Source of the DNA: Bursaphelenchus xylophilus
Taxonomy: Eukaryota > Nematoda > Chromadorea > Rhabditida > Aphelenchoididae
Direction of reading: 5' to 3'
Assembly: GCA_904066235.2 (NCBI GenBank)
Contig: CAJFCV020000002.1
Location: 7,750,001 to 7,814,000, forward strand
Length of the DNA stretch: 64,000 bases
Shown: one piece after another, positions 1-10,018 of the stretch
How positions within the stretch are numbered: the first letter of the stretch is position 1
Layout: each line of letters begins with the position of its first letter
The notes under the pieces: generated by a model
Told to the model about the DNA's origin: nothing
The model's database searches: none
What the model saw: the letters and a program-made list of their open reading frames with translations, nothing else
Translations under genes and position numbers: made by a program

Positions 1-1728
1 CCACGTCGCCCTGGCTCGACCAATTCCAATAGGAGCAGTCAAAGACATGCTCCAACCGAGCCTATGAAGGTCCTTCAATTCCATTTTACCGCCTGGTCTG
101 ACTACAAAGCACCCGAATGCACTGTCAGTCTTCTTCGATTGATGTGTAAACTACGGAAGATGGACGAATACAACCGTTATCCAGTTGTTGTTCATTGCTC
201 GGCCGGTGTTGGCAGAACCGGAACTTTCATTGCCATCGATTATGTGATGGATCAATGTAAAGCTGAAGGTAAAGCTGACATCTTTGGATGCATTTCGAAG
301 CTTCGAATGCAACGAAATCTGATGGTCCAATCTCTTGAACAATATGTGTTCATCTACAAAGCACTCGCTGAATACCAACTATTTGGGATTAGCGACGAAC
401 ATGTAGACGACTTCTTAACTCACTACCAAAAACTAAGATTTCCAGTGAACAAAAGGGAAAGACATCTATCGATGACTGAACAGAAGCTAAATTCAGATGA
501 AAGTAAGCCCAATGGAGTAGTTACTAGTCAAAATGGAACTACATATGTTCGAATAGACCCTAAGGGCAATGAAAGAACTGTCTATTTTGAAAGGAACAGG
601 CTGTCTCCAGTTCCTTCGAGTAACGGAATGGGAGCTTTGCTGAATCAAAAGTTCAAGCAGTTCAGGTAAAAGACCACATAAAAAAAGACAAATAGTATTT
701 TTAGAAGCGGCTCAATGGCTGTGGTGGATAACTCAAGGTCCTCGTTATTGGAAGAGGAATTTTTAAAGTTGCAACAAAACATAGAGAAACCTCGAACTAC
801 GCAATGGGCCCATAAGAACGAACACGCCGGGAGGAATCGCTTCGATGACGCCGTCCCTTACGATAACAACAGAGTCGTCTTAGCACCACTATTAGACTAT
901 TCTAATACATACATCAATGCTTCGAACGTCAAAGGATACTTCTATCCATTCATTTTGGCACAAGACCCATTGGGTCCGGAGACAGCATTTGATTTTTGGA
1001 GAATGGTGAACGATCAGAATAGCTGCACAATAGTAATGCTGAGTCCTGATGACAGTTTCACCGCGAAGGAAAAGGTGAGTCCATATTAAATCAAGTCACA
1101 ACTTGTAATACGAACACTTTTAGTATTGGCCTCATAGCCCGCTGACGACTGAATACCTCGGTCTCAAACAAGAACTGGTATTGCAACTTCGAAGTGAGAT
1201 TAAGTACACCAATTACATCGAGAGAAAAGTCAGCTACGTATTCAAGGTAATACAATCCGCATTGAATATAACAAATTTCTCTCCTTTCAGTCCGATCGTC
1301 AGAACGCCTCCGGGCGTGAAATCACTCAATTCGCATATCGCCATTGGCCTCTGGGTGCAGCGATTCCCAATGACACTGCCAGTTTCCTGGATCTCATAGC
1401 TTCCGTTTTGGAACATCAGAGTAATTTCTCAGATCCAGGTCCAATCATCTTACACTGCCGCGATGGATCGTATGAGAATGGGGTCTTCTGCGCCGTCAGT
1501 TTACTTTTGGAGAGACTTCGTGCCGAGAAAATGATTGATGTCTTCCAAACCGTCAAAACCCTGCAAAATCAACGCCCAAAAATGTTGACCAAACTGGTAA
1601 GTGAGCGGCCGTTAGAGGAATAACACTACCTGTAGTCTAACAACTTTTTCACTTTATCCAACCATTTGCAGGAGCAATACGCCTTCTGTTACGATTGTGT
1701 CGCCGATTATTTGGAAACTGCTTACTGA
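1..1728 (+). CDS. Receptor-type protein tyrosine phosphatase, 3' part (D1 + degenerate D2)
   Basis: Five exons are seen: 1-665, 705-1074, 1124-1246, 1291-1596 and 1672-1728; the gene continues upstream of the window. Exon 1 carries the end of D1, with the WPD-type loop (HFTAWSD) and the catalytic P-loop [11 protein letters not shown] at about nt 193-225, then the Q-loop region (VQSLEQY). A low-complexity linker leads into a second PTP domain ending [16 protein letters not shown]. In D2 the P-loop reads [10 protein letters not shown]: the Cys is kept but the Arg of CX5R is lost, so D2 should be catalytically dead, as in most receptor PTPs. Extracellular and membrane parts lie outside the window. 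The D1 P-loop context and the CD45-like D2 (CRDGS) would fit a CLR-1 type receptor, but I cannot fix the subfamily. Introns are 39, 49, 44 and 75 nt, all phase-consistent. Confidence 0.9.
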
Positions 1729-2006
1729 AAACAACGACAAAACTCAACATACCGGTCATAATTCGTCGAAACCTATCTAAGTCAATGTTGTAGTCAACTT
1801 ATCACGCCTTCTTGTATCGCCTCAACTCTCATCTGATCTCATTCTTGAAAGCGAGTATCCCGGATATTTAGAACCATTAACAATATTATCTTTGAAGCCA
1901 TAATTAGGCAACGTCTTTCTTACACGCATATTTTTCAGTCAAGTATCATGAGAATCCCCCCTTTGCAACAGTGTACAAAGTTATATGTAATTATATGACA
2001 AAAAGA

Positions 2007-2012
2007 AATAAA
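2007..2012 (+). terminator. Polyadenylation signal of the receptor PTP gene
   Basis: A perfect AATAAA lies 279 nt after the stop codon at 1728 in AT-rich DNA, on the coding strand, and no better copy lies closer. Confidence 0.55.
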
Positions 2013-2098
2013 AATTGGAAAATATTATGTAGCATGATGTAGATTCCCTCTCGCCACATTAAATCTAATTGCACGGTAAAGGCAATATTAAAGTAGGG

Positions 2099-2128
2099 CT
2101 TATACGATTATCAAGAAAATCGTATAAG
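2099..2128. repeat. 11-bp perfect hairpin between two phosphatase genes
   Basis: CTTATACGATT is followed after an 8-nt loop by its exact reverse complement AATCGTATAAG. It lies between the PTP poly(A) signal and the next gene. It could be a small inverted-repeat element or a regulatory palindrome. The stretch 1729-2451 otherwise holds 3' UTR and AT-rich DNA with nothing else recognisable. Confidence 0.6.
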
Positions 2129-2451
2129 TGAACCTCCCGAGCGCCAAAAATAAAAACTACTTCTAAGTAATTTCAGAATCACTTATAACATCTTTTATTT
2201 ACTTATAAAAACACTGCGCTTTTATAAGTACACTTTAGATCTAGATCGTACATCTTCCTGCGCAACCAATAAAATAAAAATCAGTTGCAATTCGTCCATT
2301 TTTTGAAAGCCGATACTAGGTGGACGAAAAGCCAGAAAATCTCGCGGTTTTATTTTTTGCGAAAAGAATCTGAAATTGGGGAAATCTGGAAGGATCTCAT
2401 TGAATTTGACCACATTCTGCATTATTTAGCTGTTTTTTTTTATGTTAGGCC

Positions 2452-3755
2452 ATGACTGAGGCTTGCGGAACTGACTCTGATCCCAAAAAATGGCTGGCAG
2501 AAGTGAAAAAATGCCGTTACTTGCCCGAAACCGAAATGAACAAACTCTGCCGACTGTGAGTTGATGTGTTCTATTTCATTCCAATGTTTAGGTTGTTAAA
2601 CAAATTTATGAAGTAGTAAAATCAAGATTTAATTTTTTCTATAGTTTTCGATGTAAGTTTTGATTATCTTTTTAGATTGAGAAATCGACTCTCAGGAACA
2701 CCATCAGTAGTTCAAGTTCAATCTCCCGTCACAGTTTGCGGAGACATACATGGTCAATTTTATGATCTTTTGAAGTTATTCAGCATTGGTGGAGAACCGG
2801 GAAATGTAAATTACGTTTTTCTTGGAGGTAAATTCCGTTTTTATTTTTATTCTTGATTTTTAGATTACGTTGATCGAGGACACTATTCTCTGGAGACGCT
2901 GACCCTTTTGTTTCTTTATTCGGTCTGTTATCCGGACAGTGTGACATTGATCAGGGGGAATCACGAGACTCGGAGAATCTCCATTCAGTATGGATTTTAT
3001 GAGGAATGCCAGCAGAAATACGGACATACCGCTGTCTGGTTAAGCTGTTGCAGGGTAGGCGCATTCTCATAAGTTAGACTCTGTTAACTGTTATTTTGAT
3101 TTTCCCGTTTGGTTGACATTTTGTATTATCCATCAAATGTCTTTTTAATTTTAGGTTTTTGATCTTCTTCCAATTGCCGCCTTGATCGACAATGAGTATT
3201 ATTGTGTACACGGTGGAATATCACCCAATCTGAGGTCAATTGACAGAATTATGTCATTGCAAAGAGACATGGAAGTTCCTTTATCCGGGGTTTTATCGGA
3301 TGTTCTGTGGTCTGATCCGGAGGAGCATATCCGCTTGTTTGCACCGAATCAACGAGGAGCTGGATATGTTAGTTAGCTTGTTATCTTTTTATTTTCTGGG
3401 AATTTTAGCTGTTTGGTGAAGAAGCGGTGGATGAATTCCTTGCCGAGAACAATGTGAAGATGATATTGCGGTCACATCAGCTCGTAATGGAAGGTTTCAA
3501 ATTCCTGTTTTGCAAGAAATTGGCTACCGTTTGGTCGGGTAGGTACTTTTAAGTCCCGTTGTTCTGGCCCTTGATGATGATTTTTTCATTAAGTCCCTTT
3601 TATTCTCAGCCCCGAACTACTGCTATCGATGTGGAAATATTGCGAGCATGTTTAATATTAATGGGAACGGCGAAGAAGTGATAAGAAAATTTGACTGTGC
3701 CAGTATGGAAGAACGGCAGGTCCCTGATCGAATGGTGACTCCATACTTTCTCTAA
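2452..3755 (+). CDS. PP2A-family (PP4/PP6-like) serine/threonine phosphatase catalytic subunit
   Basis: Six exons (2452-2555, 2676-2827, 2864-3054, 3155-3367, 3409-3538, 3610-3755) give a ~311-residue protein, the normal length for this family. The metal-binding and catalytic signature motifs are all present: GDIHG, GDYVDRG, RGNHE, the VHGG loop, [11 protein letters not shown], and the C-terminal tail TPYFL, whose last residues are the PP2A/PP4/PP6-type methylation tail. KCRYLPE near the start resembles PP6, while GAGYLFG and HQLVMEG resemble PP4, so I leave the paralogue open; the sequence is somewhat divergent and may be a nematode-specific member. It should hydrolyse phosphoserine/threonine as part of a complex with regulatory subunits. 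Introns include one of only 36 nt (2828-2863). A TTAG just before GCCATG could be a trans-splice acceptor. Confidence 0.93.
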
Positions 3756-3875
3756 CATGGGTGTATTATTTATTGCTTCCGAAACTTTGGCCAAATTCTT
3801 TTTAAATTTCCAATCAAAGACTCTCGGAGATTACTCAATTTGAAAACGGTTGATTCTAAACTTTATTGTGTCCTT

Positions 3876-3881
3876 AATAAA
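3876..3881 (+). terminator. Polyadenylation signal of the PP2A-family gene
   Basis: AATAAA lies 121 nt after the stop codon, just upstream of the convergent tail of the next gene on the other strand. Confidence 0.6.
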
Positions 3882-3945
3882 AAGAGCTTGTAAAGTTGAT
3901 ATTATTTTGGAGATGTCATAATGAATAAGGTCATAAAACCATTTA

Positions 3946-3951
3946 TTTATT
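3946..3951 (-). terminator. Polyadenylation signal of the small membrane-protein gene
   Basis: On the minus strand AATAAA (overlapping copies at 3942-3947 and 3946-3951) lies about 20 nt past the stop codon at 3972. The two convergent genes therefore end within ~70 bp of each other. Confidence 0.55.
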
Positions 3952-3971
3952 GAATAAAAAGAAGTTTACAG

Positions 3972-4256
3972 TTAGACAAAGAGTAAGCTGGATTCTGAAG
4001 CAGCGGGGCCAATATTATAATTCTTGTTGTCCTGTTTGTTCTTCCTGTTCTTCCACAAGGTAACAATGGCAGCAATTGAACAACCAATACTGATGAGAGA
4101 AAGCGCGATGGACAGGGCATTGTAGAGATAGATTGTAGAAAAGTCGGTTTCGAATTTGGTAGAGTCGAAGAAAATGGATTGATTAGTGAGCGAACCGGCA
4201 TGGACATCGAGAATCAGAGCTGAGAGTAGAATAAACAACACACCTTTAGTGGGCAT
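3972..4256 (-). CDS. Small secretory-pathway single-pass membrane protein (94 aa), unknown function
   Basis: This is a single-exon gene. Residues 1-20 form a signal peptide ending in DVHA|G; a ~25-residue extracellular stretch follows (with an NQS glycosylation sequon), then one hydrophobic helix at about residues 45-67 (ALSIALSLISIGCSIAAIVTLW). After it comes a basic cytoplasmic segment (KNRKNKQDNK) and a short tail. The orientation by the positive-inside rule is type I. I do not recognise the family. Two TATA-like boxes 60-80 nt upstream and a poly(A) signal 20 nt downstream make it look like a real short transcript rather than a chance ORF. Confidence 0.7.
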   Translation of the reverse strand: MPTKGVLFILLSALILDVHAGSLTNQSIFFDSTKFETDFSTIYLYNALSIALSLISIGCSIAAIVTLWKNRKNKQDNKNYNIGPAASESSLLFV

Positions 4257-4311
4257 CGTGAACTAGATAGTGAGCTTTAATCTGATTTGAGCATTCTTTT
4301 GCAAAAATTTC

Positions 4312-4346
4312 TGCGCTTTATAGCAGAAATTTTTATATAAAGCGCA
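4312..4346 (-). promoter_or_regulatory. Core promoter with mirrored TATA boxes
   Basis: TGCGCTTTATA (4312-4322) and its exact reverse complement TATAAAGCGCA (4336-4346) are separated by 13 bp. Read on the minus strand this places TATAAAGCG at 4322-4314, 66 nt before the ATG at 4256, and a second TATA-like run (TTTATATAAA) just upstream. This is consistent with a TATA-driven small gene; the perfect inverted repeat may also be bound by a dimeric factor. Confidence 0.45.
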
Positions 4347-4633
4347 TATTACATCATCATTTCGTTTACTCGAGGTAAATGCAAAAAGCAGTTTGATAAT
4401 CAATTTTTTATTCGAAAACAAAGAGCTAAGTAAGAATACGAAAAAGATAGACCTGTTTCGCAATAACATTGACTGGATTTTGGCTGACATCAGATGAAAT
4501 CTGAATAGATACGGCAAACTTTGGCCAAGTCAAGATCCCGCCCATGCCGAAGGTAGATAACGGATATATACAGACAGTATTTTTGGTCAATAAGTTAAGG
4601 AGTATGGCACTCTTTTGAGCAGTAAGTAGTCGT

Positions 4634-6301
4634 TTACAATGTGAATTTCCTCCTGGGGATGCTGATTAGTTGGTCCGCAGTTTGCCCATGAACGGTCCAT
4701 GTTATTGATCGCAAGGAAAGATTTCTTTTGCAAAATGACATGGGGACACTGATTGGGATCACCTTCTTCCGCGTGTTGGCACCGATGATATTGAGAGCCA
4801 TCTTGTCATCCATTGTGCTGAACCCGTGATTCCAGTTTGAGGGATCGTTCCCGTAGACTGGCACGTAAACATATCTGGAATGATGAATAAAATAATACAA
4901 GGTTGGGTTTCCTCACTTTTCAGTAGACAATGCCGCTGTATAAAACCCGCAGTTTCCAATGGGAGTGATCCCACTGACAGGCAGATCGATTAAAATGATC
5001 TCATTCCTGAATTTCCTCTTGATCGCGGCCTCCAATTCGGCTCTCTCCGGCTCCTTGAGTGGTGGAATGGCTAGGATCTGAGAGCAATGAATGTCATTGT
5101 AATAGAACTGGGGTCTTCATGTTGTCTAAAGAGACTTACATCTTCGTCGATAAACAAAAAGATGTCATCCAACCGCATTGTTTCGTAATCCTCAGGCTTC
5201 TCCACCATCACCACCTTAACGAAAAGAAACCGGGTTAATTTGTCGAGGAAAAAGATGGTTAATGGGTTAGTGGCTAGTTGACATTATTAATTATTAAAGC
5301 TTTATTATAATTAATAATGTCTTTTAGGGTTATTAGAGTGGGATGGAATGGATAATGTCTAGATTGTACGGGAAGCTGTCTAAATTAACATGCTTTAAAT
5401 TACGTCAATTTGACGCCTTGATTCCTAGTATTACCCATTACATCCCATAAGCTAGTCTCAATTAAATTATTAGAAAGAGTAATAACTTTTCGGAAAGCGT
5501 TGGACAACTTGATCATGATGCCCCAGTCCGGTAGTCGGTTCTCATTAAGCCGTTGAACATTCTAGAATGATCTCTTGTTGTTGTCCAGGATTACCTACTT
5601 CTGAGATCACTGCTTTATTCATCCCATTATCCACCACGTCTCTGCCGGACAAGGTCAAATCCATTTCTCTTTTGTCGATTCTGATTCGGTTATCGATCAG
5701 GAATCGATTGAAGCCATCGTCCACTTGTTTGTCCGATATATCAGCCATATTTTTGTTCCTAAAATGGCTCTGTATGACTATATATGTAATCGGAAATAGG
5801 AGTTTCGTAATTTATAATACCTGTAAATGAACTTGACTAAATTTTTCACTCCTTGCGGCGCGTAGTCATGCACGTTGATGTCGTATAAATTGGCCTCAAT
5901 TAAGGCGTCATAAGGAAGACGGTTCTTCATATTCGGTACTCGACCATCCAAGTAGGGCATTGTGTGTTTGTCCGCGATCAAGACCACATTTTCATGCTCA
6001 TGCAGAGCTTTGGCAAACTCTAATTGGAAGTTGATGATATCCAGAAAAGCTTCTTGATATACATTGTCCCTAAAGCAAGTCAGTAGAAAGTTTGGATTTA
6101 TTGTGAAATAGGTGGACGACATGTCAATGTTAAGTTTATGGTGAAAGGAAGCCAATTATTTTTGTCCACCTACCAAACAGAAGGTGCGACCATCACAATC
6201 AGCGACCGATTCTCATGGGCCAGGTTGAAGGGCCGCTGCTGCGCCCGGGCCAACCAACCAAGCACACTGACCCATATTAGGAGCGAGATATGTCGTGACA
6301 T
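4634..6301 (-). CDS. Secreted agmatine-deiminase-like (pentein-fold) protein, probably inactive
   Basis: Six phase-consistent exons start at ATG 6301 (6301-6174, 6069-5821, 5758 to ~5601, 5214 to ~5140, then two more to the stop at 4634), ~350 aa. Residues 1-20 are a signal peptide (LLIWVSVLGWLARA|QQ). Segments line up with agmatine deiminase/Porphyromonas-type PAD: MVAPSVWDNVYQEAF with the N-terminal repeat, LYDINVHDYAPQG with the DxWxRDxGP motif, DVVDNGMNKAVISE with the DGxGT strand, and VYVPVYGND then KKVIPISV with the VPxYGD/REVVGI part. The expected catalytic HVD and the C-terminal GGxxHC Cys are not visible (SLRSITW is found there), so activity is doubtful. The family call is from motif order only; a nematode-specific secreted protein is the alternative. 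One intron (~5215-5600) is much longer than the others. Confidence 0.5.
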
Positions 6302-7505
6302 GACACAATTAAAAAGTAGCTCACAAAAAAGTAGGGCGAGATGATATAACTTTGGCGCCCCAACGCCCGGAGGACCCTCTGGGCGGCAATAAAAAAACGA
6401 GGCGGAGGCATCGAACCTGAGGGCGACAAAAACACGCTGTGTGCCGTTCCAAAATCAGTTGCAGCGATCTCGGCGACGAGCCACCGAAACCCGTTTCGGC
6501 AGACGGTTAAGTCATCGCGAGCTCGGGAATCATGATGAGGCGCTCCTTCGTGGCTCGGCGGCATCGTGAAGACGAGAAAAGAGCGGAGCGACGTTCCTAT
6601 AGGTGCGTGATTGATTGAGGAATCCTCACACTGGTGCTGGCGTTTGGCCTGTTATTTTACGCATAATTTTCACCTCCTATATCCCTTTATGTTAACATAC
6701 TGGTCAGTCTTTTTTATTCGAACACCTTTTTGATTTCTTGCATACTCTGGAGCTTCTTTCACTCCTATTTCTTTTTGGTTTGTCAAGCTTTGTCTAGCTT
6801 GGTCCAGCTTATCTCAAGCCTTCGGTATTTTTCTATAATATAGCGCTGTCAACATTGTTGGACATTACAATCGATGGCCTCTGCTCTCATCACATTCCTG
6901 ACTCCTTTGGCACAGCTCGTAACCTCAAATCTAGAGCTTCCGCCAATTCTCCCACTCTTGAGCCCCTGTTTGCATCAAACATCTTTGCGCCTCCTCGCTC
7001 GTCGCGGACCTTGTTAATAATCATAACAAAAACAGGTTTCTTGTTGGCACACTTAATCGGGAGGGAGGGAACTCGCTTCTCTTGAGGTGAAATGGAGGGT
7101 GGGAACGGCGCTGGAAGAAAGTGGAACAAGAACAGGCCACTTTGAAACAGTCCATCGACGGAAATTGACGTTGGAGAAACCCGTTTCGGCGAGCGAGACC
7201 ATTACTTTTTTTGCGGGATTGAGTAACATTTTTTGACATTCCATCGCAAAGTGGTCGCGAGCGACCAATGATGGACATGTGATGGATAACTTAATAACAA
7301 TGCGGATAATTCGAATGACATGACATTGTAATAAATCATACATGGTGGTTTGAATAATCCAAAATACGATCTTCCAACCAATTATATTATTCATTATCAG
7401 GTCATCAAAAACTAACTTCTCCTTGAACAGTTAGCGTTTTCATTCGTTATAAGGAGATCAACAAGAAACAAAATTAACCGTAAAAGGATGACTTAAATAG
7501 ACTAA
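6302..7505. other. 1.2-kb intergenic stretch, no gene supported
   Basis: It lies between the start of the pentein-like gene and the stop of topoisomerase III. Short ORFs on both strands have no recognisable motifs. A CCTGAGGGC word at 6416-6424 is noted because this word recurs in the window. Confidence 0.6.
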
Positions 7506-9848
7506 CTAGTTTGGCTGCCGCATTCTCTGCAAAAAAGTGCGAATCGAATCGCCGAAGACGTTGATATTGCGCTCAGCGAAGTCGAAAATTTGACGATAAA
7601 TGCGGAGCTGCTCACGGAGGACATCATCCTTGGTTCTGCGCCCTAAAACAGTCATACCACCCGGCGAATTTCCCCATCACACTATCAGAATAAACACTGA
7701 CCTTCGCTGATTTTGACCAATTCCTGTTCGAGCTGCGCCCTCAGCGCGGGTTTGCTGAATTCATCTCGCCCCATTCGCTTGTAACAATCCACCAACGCCA
7801 ATCCCATAAAAGTTGGTTCGAATCTCTGTTCATGGTTGACTTGTACATACTGTCGGCTCTTGATCTTTTCGATATGTTCCGAATGGGTGGCATCAGTTCC
7901 AATCCCATGTTTATCCATCAAAGCAATCAGATCGGACTCAGTTAACAATGCAGGAGCAGTGGTTAACCCACTGTTGATATTAATCGAAAACTTTGGCAAA
8001 CTCTCGTGAACGGCGTAGAAAGGGATCTGCTTCCCGTACCATTTGTCGTACTTGTAGACAGCCAGGTATCCCTCGTCTAGGACTACAAGGCCGGATGCCC
8101 AGAACTCTTCGCCATTTATTCCGACCTAAAAAGGGATACTGTCATTGTTAATTTAATTAAAAGGAAATAATAAGAAATCTTACTGTAACTTTGGTCTCTT
8201 CTCCTTTGGCGTCTCGAGAGCAGGTGGCTAAGAAATGTCGAGTCACCAGTTCGTATACCAACCATTCATCCAGTTTATTGGCGAACGTTTGCCTGAAATA
8301 ATTTATTTATTTACATTAACCTGATCTGACATTGCTCTCCTCACTTTGTTGCGCATTTCAATGGATGGATGGGAGGGTGAGCAGCATCAGACTTCCTTCC
8401 GTTTCTTGGGTTGGGGCCATTTGGCTGACTGAGTACTGATTGGGCAAACTGTGCCCATTCCGGGTTATTCAGCTGTTCCTGGACTAAAGCTTCCAGTCCG
8501 AACTTTGGCGGAAATTGATTTGTTTCTGTCCTGGAAATAAGTTTGAACAGTAGTTTCAAATGGATCCCAGGCATGTAATCATTTTAGGGTTACTGTAGCC
8601 TACCTAGGATAAGAAATAAATCCCTGCATATACAACTTCTCAGCTGCCGCCATCGTTCTTTTCGCTGTTAATTTCAGTTTCTTTGAGCCCATTTTTTCCA
8701 GAGCTACCGTATCCAAGGGGTTCGGCCTCAGTCGACTGGTCGGTTTCTTGTCGACTGCTGTTACTGATGGCTTCATATTCTCATTACATAAGTTGTAATA
8801 CATCTGGACGGTTTCTTCATCAAACAATCTTATTCGAGCCCAATTGAAATCAACGTTTTTCGCTTCATCACGGCCTACATGGCTCAACAAGTATAATATA
8901 ATATCAGATCTTACCGACAAGTTTCCAAAATGGTTCCGGTAGAAAGTTCTCATGTTCTAGGTATCTCTCGACGACAAAGCCAAGGGTTGGGAATTGACAA
9001 GACCCATATGATATTACACTTTGCCCTGATACCTCACTCAACGCCTGAGGGCAATGATTTTTCAGGTAGAGGGTTTGCAATCGCGTAAAGGCAGCGCCTG
9101 AAATATAGAAATTGTTTTGTTGATTTAATAATTATCCTCACCAATCCTCAGATCCAATTCCATTCTACAGTACACTGCATCCACAACATTCTGGTCCATC
9201 TGAACGAGATTATTGATGGCTCTTCTAACCGAAGCCGCTGTAATCTCGGAGAATCTGGCTCGATAAACAGGAAGATTTCTTTTGACGGACTTGCAGACCT
9301 TCACCACTTCGGCTCCAATATTCTCGCCTTCTCTGTCACAATCTGTCCAAATCACAAGAGCATCCGCATCCTTGGCTTCGTTCCTGAAAAAGTAAGACGA
9401 AAGAAGCGAGAATCTTACCGCAACTGACGCTCTACAGCCTTCATTTCATCGGAAACTTGATAAATCAGCGGCTCGGTAAAACAATTTGAAATGGGCACCC
9501 CCGCCCAGTTCTTCATCGATGACGGGAATTCGTAATTCATCAGGTGACCCGACACACTTGTGAATACGACATTCGAATTTGGTCCACAGAGATTGTACTA
9601 AACAATCACATTGCCTAAACATGTCATCCTACCTGAAAGCAATACAACTTGTTATATTTGGCAGGCCCATTCCGCAAAGTTGGCTTGGCCGGACTCGTAA
9701 GGAGATTGGATATGCTCTTGGACGCATCGTTCTTCTCCGCGACACACAGTACCTTTTTCACCATCTTATTTTCCTTCTTCCGAGCAAAAGGTCTTATTGT
9801 AGTCAACAATGAAAGTCGCGGACAAAACGGCTTGAATACATTAATCAT
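7506..9848 (-). CDS. top-3: DNA topoisomerase III alpha (type IA)
   Basis: The multi-exon gene encodes a type IA topoisomerase that decatenates double Holliday junctions with BLM/Sgs1-type helicases. Visible are the TOPRIM start KKVLCVAEKNDASKSI, SVSGHLMNYEF, the acidic TOPRIM motif WTDCDREGENIG, and the active-site tyrosine in GFISYPRTETNQFP. DAAHPPIHP and LLTESDLIALMDKHGIGTDATH follow. These match TOP3A better than TOP3B. I chose the start at 9848 (MINVFKPF): it gives a basic, acid-free ~28-residue leader that looks like a mitochondrial presequence before a second Met (9764) that would give the nuclear form, as in vertebrate TOP3A. A further ATG at 9878 precedes TTGTAG and ATCAG acceptor-like sites. 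The protein stops soon after the core (…QRMRQPN), without the C-terminal zinc fingers common in TOP3A. It sits ~170 bp downstream of the zinc-finger gene on the same strand. Confidence 0.93.
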
Positions 9849-9960
9849 AACATCTGATCTACAACACACCGCACACATAGCAATATCTTATTACATATAA
9901 AAAATCATTTTGGATAATCCATTACCAGCATGAGGAGTATGCGACCACTCCCGTGACGGC

Positions 9961-9966
9961 TTTATT
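9961..9966 (-). terminator. Polyadenylation signal between zinc-finger gene and top-3
   Basis: Minus-strand AATAAA lies 53 nt past the zinc-finger gene stop (10019) and ~110 nt before the top-3 start. The tight spacing resembles nematode operon junctions, where the downstream gene is trans-spliced. Confidence 0.5.
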
Positions 9967-10018
9967 CTTAATAATATATGGAGGAACAAAGATACTTTAA
10001 ATGAGAATAAATGGAAGT

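Noticed and set aside
7800..7830. GGTTCGAATCTC, tRNA T-loop-like
   Set aside because: It is inside a well-supported top-3 exon and no acceptor or anticodon stem surrounds it. I found no convincing tRNA or rRNA in the window.
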